From: Streptomyces griseochromogenes
GTDB lineage: Bacteria > Actinomycetota > Actinomycetes > Streptomycetales > Streptomycetaceae
Assembly: GCF_001542625.1 (NCBI RefSeq)
Contig: NZ_CP016279.1
Location: 4,898,001 to 4,962,000 of the forward strand
Direction of reading: 5' to 3'
Length of the DNA: 64,000 nucleotides
The notes under the pieces were generated by a model, which worked only from the letters and a program-made list of their open reading frames with translations, searched no databases and was not told the DNA's origin. Positions 51,529 through 60,208 of this stretch are shown piece after piece. The stretch's first letter is position 1. Each line of letters starts with the position of its first letter. Both the position numbers and the translations under genes were made by a program.

Positions 51529-54528
51529 TCAGCGGAGGAGGAGCTGGGGTGGTTCGGTCGGCTGACCTTTGAAGACGGGGTCGGAGCGGTCGCTGATGAC
51601 GGCCGCGACCCGGTTCGAGGCGTCCAGCGCGTTCTTGCGCGCGGTCAGGAGCTCGAGCATGGACTTCTCGAAGGCTTTGACGTCCTTCTTGTCGACGGCC
51701 TGCATGCAGTCCCGGCTCCCGCTCCACGCGGTGACGCCGTACTGGTGCCAAGACTTCTCCGCGGTGAGGTCGGGGACTTGGAAGTAGGCGCCGGGTTCCC
51801 AACTGGCGACGTTCCTGATGTCCTGACACACCGGCCGCATCCGGGTCATCGAAGTGGCGGTGATGTAGAGCCGGTTGTTCCGCATCGTGGAGCGCAGCTG
51901 CGTCACCATGGAGTTGGCGTCATTGATTGCGTGCTTGAGGAGGTACCGGCCCCCGAGCCGGTACCAGGCGTGGACCTGCTGCCGGCGCAGGTACGGGGAA
52001 GCCGGTAGGTCCTGCAGGCCGCTGGTCTGCCGGAAGTTGGCCTCCACACTGGGGGTGATCCCCCGCGACATCGGGGTGACGAACGCCTTGGCATCTCCGG
52101 CGATCAGTACACTCGCGGTAGCGAGGGCCACGGCGGATATGCCGACCGCTGACACGGCGCTGCCCGCGAGCCGGCTTCTGCTCTCCGTGGACGGCGGGCC
52201 CGCGGTGGGCCGAGGCGCTGACATGGCGCCGTTCGCGCGGATCGCTCGCCAGGCCGGGCGGAGCAACGCTGCCACGACGGTCACCGCCGCGGCGGTTACC
52301 GGGGCCATCAGCAGTGTGCTGTGCGCGACCAGACTGAACGTGTTGCCGGGCTGCAACTGCTGCCAGGCGGGCCGCCACGCGCAGCCGGTGTTGAGAACGT
52401 CCAGCGGCTGGATGCAGCCGTCGATGGAGATCAGCGCGGTTGCGCCGGCCAGGCCCAGCAGGGAGCTCATACCTGCGGCGACCAGGGCCGCCGGCAGCCG
52501 GAATTGGGCTGACGCGGCCGCAAGCGCGGCGGCGACGGCGGTGCCGGCGACGATCGCCCACAGCGACCAGATCGCGTAGCTGAAGGCGTACATGCCGCCG
52601 CGCTGTCCCGGCCCGGCGTGGAAGGTGTGCAGCCACGCCTGGACGCCGACGACACCGAGGACCGCGATCGCACCGCCGACCAGTGCGGACACGATCGCCT
52701 GACGGGCTACGCGCACCTGCCATCGCCCGGCCGCGGAGGTATCCGCTGCCGGGTGGCCAGGTGCGGTGGTGCCGAGCGGGCGGAGCCACCCCGGTCCCGG
52801 GCCGGCAGTGCCCGCAGCCCATAAGGCAAGAGGCGTGATCCATGCCGCGACACCGGCGGCGGGCATCAGCGGCCTGAATGCCGCATACCGCAGCGCAGGG
52901 ATCGTCTCGGCCATGACGGCGACCGCATCGGGGTGGACGGTGCCCGGACCGGGGAACCAGTGAGCGATGCCCTGGCGCATGCCTGCCTGGTCGGACCAGA
53001 ATCCGGTGGCGTACTGCGCCGCGTTGTTATCCCACCAGCCGAACCACGCGGACAGGAGCAGCCAACCGGCGGTCAGGCACGCGGCCAGCGGCCAGCGCAG
53101 CGACCGGCCCGGCCACGATGCGGTGGCCAGGCGCGCACATTGACAGGTCCAGCATGTGAACGCGACCGCCGCCGCCGCGACGAGGGCCAGCACCCACATC
53201 CGGCGGGGCAGCCAAAGACCCCCGGTGGTCTGGCCGCTGAGCAGTGATCCGGCGATCAAGCCCAGGCCCAGCCAAATCCCGGCGCGCACACCCGTGGGCG
53301 CCGGCCGGCCGAGCGTCGCGGCACGGGCCGTGGCCCGCCACAGCACCGTCGTGGTGACCGCAGTCGTCACGGCGGCGGGAACGGCGGCAAGGCCCTCTGA
53401 GAGCCAGAGGCTCAGCACAGCCGGGTGAGCCGAGGTGTAGTTCGACAAGTCGAAGCCCAACAGCATGGCGACGGCGCCGGTCAGGAACATCAGCAACGCG
53501 CTTACCGCGAACAACGGCGCGGGATCGTCGAGCGCGTCACGGCGGATGTCCCACCTCGGGTGGGCACGTAACCGGTCCAGCAGGACGGTCGTTGACCGGT
53601 GCCTGTGGGACCGCTCGGCCGTCGCGGGCATCGCGGCCCAGATGTGCTGCAGCGGCGCGCCCCACCGATAGGCCGTCAGGTCGGCATACAGCTCCCTGCT
53701 GCGCAGCACGTCCGCACGGGCGAAGTACATGATGGCGGTGGTGACCACTGGCAGCGCCAGACCCCGCACGGTCAGGGCTGTCAAACCGTGGCCATGCGCG
53801 ATGGCGATGGACGTCTCCTTGCCCAGCCACAGCAGGTAGGGGGTGATGACCACCACGATGAAGGTCCGCCACAAGGCGACGGTGCCGTAGGTGACCGTCA
53901 GATCCCGGTTGGCGATGTGCGCGAGCTCATGGAGGACGACGGCGTCGAACGTCTTCGGGTCGGTGGTGCGGGAGGCTGCCAGTCCGCCGTCCAGAACCAG
54001 CCTGGGGCTGCTGTTGGTACCGAACACCGAGGCGCTCTTGGTCGCTGCGCCGGGCACCACGAACAGCCTCGGCACCTGCGGGACACGGCCCTCGGCCAAA
54101 TCCTTGACGCGTGCGGCTACCTCGGCGCCGCCCGGGATGCGGTCCAAACGGATACAGCGACCGGGGCGCTGCTTCCACAGTGGCAGCAGTGCCGTGGTCA
54201 CCGCGGCGACGGCTACGACAACGACAGGACCGGCCAGGATCTGCCACCACGGTGGGAACGGCGCGTACCAGTCCACGCAGGGCAGGAACGCCAACACCTG
54301 TCCGGTTGTACGCAGCACCGACGGAAGCTCGGCGCCGTGAGAGGGATCGGCGCCCGCCGCCAGCTCACATCCCGTGTAGTCGCCGGGATGCAAGGCCGAC
54401 AACACCGACAGCAGCATGGAGCCGCTGGCAGTGATGAGCAGCAACGTAAGCAGAGCGAAGCGGGCGTTCGTCCCGGCGCCCAGCACCCGTTCGTCCAGCC
54501 TGGCCCGAATGGATGCGGCGGTGGTCAC
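51529..54528 (-). CDS. Large membrane M48-family metallopeptidase
   Basis: 999 aa, far longer than HtpX-type M48 enzymes (about 300 aa). The zinc site is VVLHELAHIANRD at residues 198-209, with the third ligand Glu likely in RSRELYADL near 276. Two helices precede it (about 22-45 and 97-117), and a dozen or so more follow up to residue 800. The C-terminal 170 residues (GLQDLPASPYLRRQQVHAWY onward) are soluble and probably extracytoplasmic. The protein could act in membrane-protein quality control or in processing a specific substrate; a link to the coupled partner gene is inferred. It overlaps that gene by 4 bp. Confidence 0.85.
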   Translation of the reverse strand: MTTAASIRARLDERVLGAGTNARFALLTLLLITASGSMLLSVLSALHPGDYTGCELAAGADPSHGAELPSVLRTTGQVLAFLPCVDWYAPFPPWWQILAGPVVVVAVAAVTTALLPLWKQRPGRCIRLDRIPGGAEVAARVKDLAEGRVPQVPRLFVVPGAATKSASVFGTNSSPRLVLDGGLAASRTTDPKTFDAVVLHELAHIANRDLTVTYGTVALWRTFIVVVITPYLLWLGKETSIAIAHGHGLTALTVRGLALPVVTTAIMYFARADVLRSRELYADLTAYRWGAPLQHIWAAMPATAERSHRHRSTTVLLDRLRAHPRWDIRRDALDDPAPLFAVSALLMFLTGAVAMLLGFDLSNYTSAHPAVLSLWLSEGLAAVPAAVTTAVTTTVLWRATARAATLGRPAPTGVRAGIWLGLGLIAGSLLSGQTTGGLWLPRRMWVLALVAAAAVAFTCWTCQCARLATASWPGRSLRWPLAACLTAGWLLLSAWFGWWDNNAAQYATGFWSDQAGMRQGIAHWFPGPGTVHPDAVAVMAETIPALRYAAFRPLMPAAGVAAWITPLALWAAGTAGPGPGWLRPLGTTAPGHPAADTSAAGRWQVRVARQAIVSALVGGAIAVLGVVGVQAWLHTFHAGPGQRGGMYAFSYAIWSLWAIVAGTAVAAALAAASAQFRLPAALVAAGMSSLLGLAGATALISIDGCIQPLDVLNTGCAWRPAWQQLQPGNTFSLVAHSTLLMAPVTAAAVTVVAALLRPAWRAIRANGAMSAPRPTAGPPSTESRSRLAGSAVSAVGISAVALATASVLIAGDAKAFVTPMSRGITPSVEANFRQTSGLQDLPASPYLRRQQVHAWYRLGGRYLLKHAINDANSMVTQLRSTMRNNRLYITATSMTRMRPVCQDIRNVASWEPGAYFQVPDLTAEKSWHQYGVTAWSGSRDCMQAVDKKDVKAFEKSMLELLTARKNALDASNRVAAVISDRSDPVFKGQPTEPPQLLLR

Positions 54529-55037
54529 CGGGCTTCCCCCGCGTCACTTTCATCACGCACCTCGCCGGGCTCGGCCAGAGCCAAACCGGCAACGACACCG
54601 TCAGCGATCCGCTTGGCCCGCTGCTGCGACAGCCCAGCCTCGACCGCCGCGTCGAGGACCATCTCCTTCACCAACGCCTGCTGCGCGCGCGTGAGAACGG
54701 GGATCACCTCCGGCTTCGATCTCCGGCGCAGGATGCGCTGCCACAGTGACGCCGAGCCGTGCGCCGCACTGTCCACGACCGCGTCCGCCACCCTCTTGCG
54801 GGCGCCGTCCAGCGCCAGCCACAGCACCGGGGTCACCAGCGGAGCGACCTCGGAAAATCCGAAGCCGAGCGGGTCGCGACGTTGCCTGCGCCGTCGCAGC
54901 CGGGCCAGCACCTCGGCGTCGCTGTAGCGCAGCAGCCCCTCGACCACGACCGCTTCCTCCGGCGCACAGTCCCTCACAACCGCCCGTACGACATCACGGA
55001 CGAGTACCCCAGCGCCGAGTTCGGATGGTGCACTCAA
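54525..55037 (-). CDS. Hypothetical partner of the M48 peptidase
   Basis: 170 aa, soluble, with basic patches (RLRRRRQRRD) and helical character throughout. One hydrophobic stretch (SEVAPLVTPVLWLALDG) may touch the membrane. No named domain. The stop codon overlaps the M48 start (54525-54528), so the two proteins are made together. The best start is TTG at 55037, next to a G-rich ribosome-binding region; no ATG or GTG fits the 5' end well. Confidence 0.6.
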   Translation of the reverse strand: MSAPSELGAGVLVRDVVRAVVRDCAPEEAVVVEGLLRYSDAEVLARLRRRRQRRDPLGFGFSEVAPLVTPVLWLALDGARKRVADAVVDSAAHGSASLWQRILRRRSKPEVIPVLTRAQQALVKEMVLDAAVEAGLSQQRAKRIADGVVAGLALAEPGEVRDESDAGEAR

Positions 55038-55777
55038 CTCCCCACCCCCCAGTGGAAGTTCGCCGCCTCACCGGGCGGCAGCTCGGGCGGCGATGCTACA
55101 ACCGTCGGCCGTCATACGGAGCCGCGATCACAATGTCCACGCATCGCCATGCGCGGTGAGGGGGTGCCGGCCGCCGGCTGCCACCCCCTCGCCTGCACTC
55201 GCAAACGGCAGAGTCGACTATGCCCGCCGGTCGGGCCGCTACGCTTGCCGGGCGAGAATCAGTTCGGAACTCGTTGAGCGTGCCGGACACCTTGCGGTCC
55301 CATGGCAGGTCTGCACGCTGCCGAACGCCGACCGCTCCAAGACCTCCGGTGGCTCGCCTTCGGATGACTGTTCGTGCTGGAGCCGGCCCGTCGTTCGCGA
55401 CCGAGGTGTTTCGCGCGGACATCGGTGAGGACCTCGCACGACCCGGTGGCTTGAAAGAACCAAGGCCTCCACCGTCGGCGAGCGCCACAGCGCCTGGCGC
55501 TCGCTGGGGTAGTAGTGCATGCCGGACCAGACTCAAGATCGCCAGGGGCGCCACCAGAGGCGAGGACGACGGCACCGTTCCTGCTCGACGGGTTGGTCGA
55601 GGTCCATCCAGTTTCTCTGAACTAACGGTTGCTGAGCCGACCTTGGGGGTAGGGTCCGAGCAGTCTCTGGATGTCGGCTCTGGCCGGAGATTCCATGCGC
55701 TCACGCGCTTGGGGTGCCCAGTTCGCGTCGCCATCCAGCACAGTTCCCTTCGCGGGAAGAACCCTGGAGGTTGACGC
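55038..55777. other. 740-bp gap
   Basis: Promoter region of the M48 operon followed by sequence without a supportable gene. A short plus-strand stretch near 55255-55370 (SSELVERAGHLAVPWQVCTL) looks coding-like but has no start or family. Confidence 0.4.
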
Positions 55778-55987
55778 ATGCCCGTGTGGCTGCCGCGCCC
55801 GTTTCTCGTCGCGTTGTCTCTCTTGCCTCTCCTGGCAGTCGTGCTGTTGTCCACTCCTGCATGGTTGACCTGGCCCTTTCTTCCGTCTCGGCGCCAAGAG
55901 GTCGTGTTGGAAGTTCTCGACCGACTTGTCCTATGGACTCGGGCAGCGGTGCCCGGTGCGGGGCGTGGCCGATCCCGGGCGAACTGA
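55778..55987 (+). CDS. Small single-pass membrane protein
   Basis: 69 aa. The first 33 residues (PRPFLVALSLLPLLAVVLLS, then TPAWLTWPF) form one long hydrophobic segment, followed by a basic tail (SRRQEVVLEVLDRLVLW). GGAGG lies 7 nt before the ATG, which supports translation despite the small size. No family is recognised, and it could be the start of a truncated gene. Confidence 0.45.
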   Translation: MPVWLPRPFLVALSLLPLLAVVLLSTPAWLTWPFLPSRRQEVVLEVLDRLVLWTRAAVPGAGRGRSRAN

Positions 55988-56186
55988 CGCCCCGCCCGCA
56001 GGGTGAGTGGTTCGGGAGGAGCCTGGCGACGCTGTCGGCGGTCCGGGTGGTCAAGGCCGGTTCCCAGATTGGGAACTGGCTGGTGGCGAAGACTTCGAGT
56101 GTGGTGAGGAAGACCGCGAAGGCCGCCGGCCAGCCCCGTCCGAAGCGTCCGCCGATCCGCCTCGGGGCGATCACATCGGTCGGATC

Positions 56187-56809
56187 GTGAGCCGTCTGAG
56201 GGAGCTCCACCGGCTGGGCGGGGACCCGGCGTACGAACGGTTCCCGGCCTCGGAGGAGCTGTTCCTCCTGCTGGAGCATGCGCAGACGTGGGCGGGCAAG
56301 CTGAAACAGGCGAAGGACAGCCTGATCGACGTGGTTGGCGAGGCGGCGGTGCTGCGGGCGACGTTGTCGCAGTACCTGCGGGAGCAGGCCAACGCCGGGC
56401 AACTGAAGGCGGACTCTCGGGGGCGGTGCTGGAGGAGCGGGAAGGGGAGATCGCCGCGCAGGCCGAGGCGACGAGGGAGCAGATCGCGCAGCTGACCGCG
56501 CGGCTGGACGAGCTCGGCCGGGCCGCCGAGGAGGTCCGGATCACCCGCAAGACGCTGCTGGAGCTGCCCGCTCCTCCGCCGCCCGTTCCGCCGGCCCCGA
56601 AGCTGCCGGACCATCTGGCCTACCAGCAGATCATGGCGGTGTTCGCCGCGGCCGACGCGCCGCTGCGGGCGCGGCAGGTGTGCGACGCGATGAACCTGGA
56701 GATCGCGCCCAACAACATCAACAACACCCGCCTGAAACTCAAGCGGCTGACCGAGCGCGGAATCCCGGTCGAGACCGTGCAGGGCTTGTTCACCCAGCCA
56801 CGGCCGTAG
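56187..56809 (+). pseudogene. Coiled-coil/winged-helix hypothetical gene, frameshifted
   Basis: The GTG at 56187 opens RELHRLGGDPAYERFPASEE, then FLLLEHAQTWAGKLKQAKDS and LIDVVGEAAVLRATLSQYLR. At about 56415-56425 the good reading shifts back one frame and continues VLEEREGEIAAQAEATREQI, LTARLDELGRAAEEV and a C-terminal winged-helix-like part (HLAYQQIMAVFAAADAPLRA, ending GLFTQPRP). Together they make one protein of about 205 aa. The break lies in a G5 run, so a single lost base, a read error or programmed slippage are all possible. Function unknown. Confidence 0.6.
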
Positions 56810-56899
56810 CCGCCCGGCGACGCCCCAGCCAGCGCGCTTACCCCTCCCGAAAGGGCGAAACAGATATCAAATCACGTACCGCCCTCTGAAAGACCTCAA

Positions 56900-57304
56900 T
56901 CAGTCCTGCACTATTCGCGCGATGTCGGCCATTTCACGCTGCCGACCCACCCGGTATGTCCCTGGAACAATGGCCAGGCCGCCGTGCTCAGGATGCAGCA
57001 GTATCGCAGTCGAACCTTCCGGGACGGTGAGGGTTCCCGGCATCAGGCCGGTGTCGGACGGTGCGGCCTGGTCCCACATGATCGGACCGTCGCCGTGCAG
57101 GGAGTGCGTGTTGCCACCGTTCTCGCCTCGCACGACTGCGACTCCGGCTTCCGGAACGATGGTGGTGGCGCCCGCAGTGGTGACGCGGAGGACGGACATA
57201 TCGCCCTGGCAGGCGGCGCGGGTGACGATGGGGAGTGCGGCGTCGTGGTCAAGGTGGTCGAGGACCTCGACGTCGAAGCGTGTGGTGGCGTCTCGCAGGA
57301 TCAT
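56900..57304 (-). CDS. Hypothetical protein, beta-rich
   Basis: 134 aa with no signal peptide or membrane segment. The middle (TIVPEAGVAVVRGENGGNTH) and the end (IVPGTYRVGRQREMADIARI) suggest a compact beta-sandwich; Streptomyces carries many homologues next to DUF6745 genes, which agrees with its neighbour here. Codon use is normal and the frame is intact. Function unknown. Confidence 0.65.
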   Translation of the reverse strand: MILRDATTRFDVEVLDHLDHDAALPIVTRAACQGDMSVLRVTTAGATTIVPEAGVAVVRGENGGNTHSLHGDGPIMWDQAAPSDTGLMPGTLTVPEGSTAILLHPEHGGLAIVPGTYRVGRQREMADIARIVQD

Positions 57305-57373
57305 GTCGGTGTTCCGTTTCTCGTGTCGGGTTGTCGCAACTGCCGGGGCGGAGTCGTGAGTTGTCGCTCAGCG

Positions 57374-58860
57374 CTACCGTCGGACCTCCAGGTCGCGGTA
57401 CTCAGCCACGGGCCAGCCGAACGTCCAGGCGGCCGCATGGATCGGATCGTCGATGCTGGCGGGCACGGTCAGGCCGAACTTGCGTCGCGTCCCATCGCGT
57501 TCGACGCTGCCATTGGTGCACAGCAGCACCCGCACCGGTTCGTCGTAGAGGGCTTCAGGGGCGTCGTACAGGGCGAGGGTGTGTCCCGGGTTCCCGGGAT
57601 CGGGGACGGATTCGCCGATCTGGGTGAGGCCGGCGTCCGCGATGAACTGGTCCCAGCCGACGCGTTCGATGGCGCAGCGGCGGACTTCGGCGTTGGGTTC
57701 GGTGAGGATCCGCTGGGTGTCCCAGCCGCATTCGACCAGGTCGGCGGGAACGCGGGTTCCGTGCCAGGCGTGGATGGAGAAGCCGTCGGGGTAGGCGAGT
57801 GCCGGTCCGGTTTCGTGGTGGAGGCGGCCATCGCGGTCGCGGTGGAGGATGGTGGGGCGTTCCGTGAGGACGGCGGTGTGCGGCATGGCCCACCACCAGC
57901 CTGCGTTGCGGGCCACGTCCATAAGGCCGGTGACAGGTTCGATTCCGGTTGCGCCCATGCTTGCGAACGCGTCGTGGTAGGCAAACGGAGCGGCGTCATA
58001 GTGTCCGAGGAATGCCCTGCCGACCTGAGGCTGGACGCTGGTGACCAGGGGCCAGAAGTAGGACCAGACCTGCTCCTAGACGTGGGACCTGATCTGGTCC
58101 TCTACCTGAAACCTGACCTGAGAGCCGACGCGGAAGTTGACCTGGCTTTCGACCTGGGCCTGGACGTGGGACCTGACCTGGTCCTCGAACTGGTCCCGGA
58201 TCTGGGACCTGGCCTGGTCCAGGACCTGTTCCCCGACTTGGGACCTGACCTGGCCCAGGACGTGCCTCTCGGCCTCGTACCAGTCCGAGGACCGGCTGAC
58301 CTGGGCCATGGCCTGGAACCTGCCCTGGAACCTGACGTGGGCCTTGAGCTGCTCCTTGACCTGGGCCTCGATCTGGTCGCGGATCTGGTCCCGGACAAGA
58401 TCGAGGCGGGCCCAGGCCAGCGCCCGGGCATGCGCCCATACCCGCGCCCAGTCCTGGTCCTGGTCCTGCGCTTCGAGCAGTACCTGGATCTGGGTCTCGA
58501 TCTGGGCCAGCATCCACGATCCGATGCACCCGGCCAGCGGGCTATCGAGCCACACGAAGATCTTTGGGGCTCCAGCCCGGCCGCCTCGTATGCCAGCCGC
58601 ACGGCGGCCTCGGCCGCTGGACGGTCGGCCGGTCGGGTGGACAAGCCGTGTTGGATCCAATCGTCGCGGATGGGGTGAAGGATGGATTCTTGTTCGGGGG
58701 TGAGTTCGGTGATGCGAGGTACGTGAGCGGGGCGGCCGAGAGGGTTCCCGAAGCGCCTGCTGATTCTCATGCGGGCGAAGGCGGTGACGACCACGATGAC
58801 GGACAGCAGTCCACCGCCCCACGCCACCCACGCAACGGGGTGATTCAGCGGCTCCGGCAT
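57374..58860 (-). pseudogene. DUF6745-type protein gene, frameshift plus amber codon
   Basis: The ATG at 58860 opens a membrane segment (WVAWGGGLLSVIVVVTAF) and ELTPEQESILHPIRDDWIQH, RPAAEAAVRLAYEAAGLEP. Near 58565 the frame shifts (probably one base lost in a C run) and continues KIFVWLDSPLAGCIGSWML. A long QV/DQ-rich repeat follows (for example QVRSQVGEQVLDQARSQI). A TAG at 58076-58078 replaces a Gln codon, and the same frame runs on through WSYFWPLVTSVQPQ and WWWAMPHTAVLTERPTILHR to the stop at 57374. So two lesions inactivate it. The encoded family is unknown in function. Confidence 0.75.
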
Positions 58861-59414
58861 CTCATCCCTTCCCGGCGGCAGGGCAGCTACGTGTGGCCGG
58901 GGCTCCCATGGCAGCAGCCATTCGCCCGCGTTCACCGAACCTGTCCGCTTGGGCCGTTAGAAATGCCCACTCGGCGGCCTGAGTTCGGTGATCTCCAGCT
59001 CCGCACCACTCGCTAGGCGTCGAACAGCCCATCCATGTCCGTCGTCAGACCGACTTCGCCCTCATCCTGTGGTCGCACCCGTCTTCGCCAGTTGGTTGCG
59101 GCGACACTTGAAGGACGACGTCCTCGGTCCTGGCGGATCAAGAGGCAGATCGGGGTCTCCACGGGAACCCGCCAGTTCGCATTTGTCGTGTGGGGGATCC
59201 CGGCGCTGATGGCCGCGATCGAACGCCTCCGCCAGCACTGGAGCCCCGACCAGGTGGTGTGGCTTGCCGAAACCGCGACGGCGGAATACGCCGAGCTGGG
59301 CGAAGGACTCGTCCCACGCCCCGGTCAGGCACTCAGATCGGACATGAGCCCCATCGAGTTCGTGGGGGCGATGGGGCTCATGGAACTTCAGGAGCTCGCC
59401 CGCGGGGGTCGCGA
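58861..59414 (+). other. Gap with a possible gene fragment on the plus strand
   Basis: From about 59150 to the stop at 59436 a plus-strand frame has strongly host-like codon use: FAFVVWGIPALMAAIERLRQ, HWSPDQVVWLAETATAEYAE, then SPIEFVGAMGLMELQELA. It has no clear start and no recognised domain, so it is probably the 3' end of a lost gene. The upstream 280 bp have nothing supportable. Confidence 0.35.
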
Positions 59415-59490
59415 TGATCGTGCCGTTGAAGGTTAGGCGGTCAACGATGGCCGCGCAGAGCCGGGGACCTGTGAAGGTCTTCGTCCACCC
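59415..59490 (-). pseudogene. IS21-type helper ATPase (IstB-like) C-terminal scrap
   Basis: The minus-strand frame reads TKTFTGPRLCAAIVDRLTFN, GTII, the characteristic near-C-terminal segment of IstB-type ATPases. Only about 25 codons remain, and flanking sequence in this frame is unrelated. Confidence 0.45.
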
Positions 59491-59961
59491 ATCTGGGGCT
59501 GGCACTTGAACCGGTGGTCCGAGCAGGACTGGCACCGTGCCGCCCCTGCGTGCGCACGCCGCCCTGGGGCAGGAGTGGGCCCACGGGCCGCGCAGGGACC
59601 GTGCGGTACTGATCGGCGTTCTGCGGCAGGGGCTGCGCCTGGCCCGCGACTTAAACCTCGTCGAGCTGGGCTGGCTCACCGAAGCCGCCTTCTCCTACGT
59701 CGGGGACTCCGTGTGGGGGCCGCTTCTTCCAACAGCTGGGCGAGCTGACCGTCACGCACTAGAAGATCTCGCCGGGCCTGAGCCAGATCGCCGGCTGCGG
59801 CTTGCGCCCACCGTCACCCCGCACGGAATTGCGCAGCAGAGTCTCCTCCACTCGTAAAGCGGGAGTTAAGTAGGTATCCGTGGTTCGACATCACGGATGG
59901 GTAACACCCCAGTCTCGGGCCTAAGTTCGAAGCACGGCCAAGCGTGCTGTGTCCCCGAGGT

Positions 59962-59995
59962 CGTACGGTGCCAGAACAAGCTTCCGCACCGTACG
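59962..59995. repeat. Inverted repeat 1 upstream of the subtilase gene
   Basis: CGTACGGTGC (59962-59971) and its exact complement at 59986-59995, with a 14-nt loop. Possible operator or hairpin. Confidence 0.45.
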
Positions 59996-60019
59996 GCCGC
60001 GGCACGCAGGGCGCGGCTC

Positions 60020-60059
60020 GCGTGTTCATCGTCTCTGGCGACGCGGGGCATGAACACGC
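60020..60059. repeat. Inverted repeat 2 upstream of the subtilase gene
   Basis: GCGTGTTCAT (60020-60029) and its exact complement ATGAACACGC (60050-60059), with a 20-nt spacer, 150 bp before the start codon. Confidence 0.45.
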
Positions 60060-60208
60060 CCACTCGGTGGGGTCACGGTCATCCCTGTCCGCCGGCAACG
60101 GCGGAGGCCCAACCGAACCGAGGCGGCAGGAGTCGTCCCAGGCTCGACAGCACCGTCAGTCAACCCGGCTTCGGCATGCCCGGAGCCGATCCGCTCGAAA
60201 GGCAGACA

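Larger units (their letters stand above)
59491..60208. other. Upstream region of the subtilase gene with a broken ORF and two dyads
   Basis: A plus-strand stretch at 59537-59720 (ALGQEWAHGPRRDRAVLIGV, LRQGLRLARDLNLVELGWLT) looks like a frameshifted gene fragment. Two perfect 10-bp inverted repeats follow at 59962-59995 and 60020-60059. The rest is probably promoter and leader of the subtilase gene. Confidence 0.45.
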
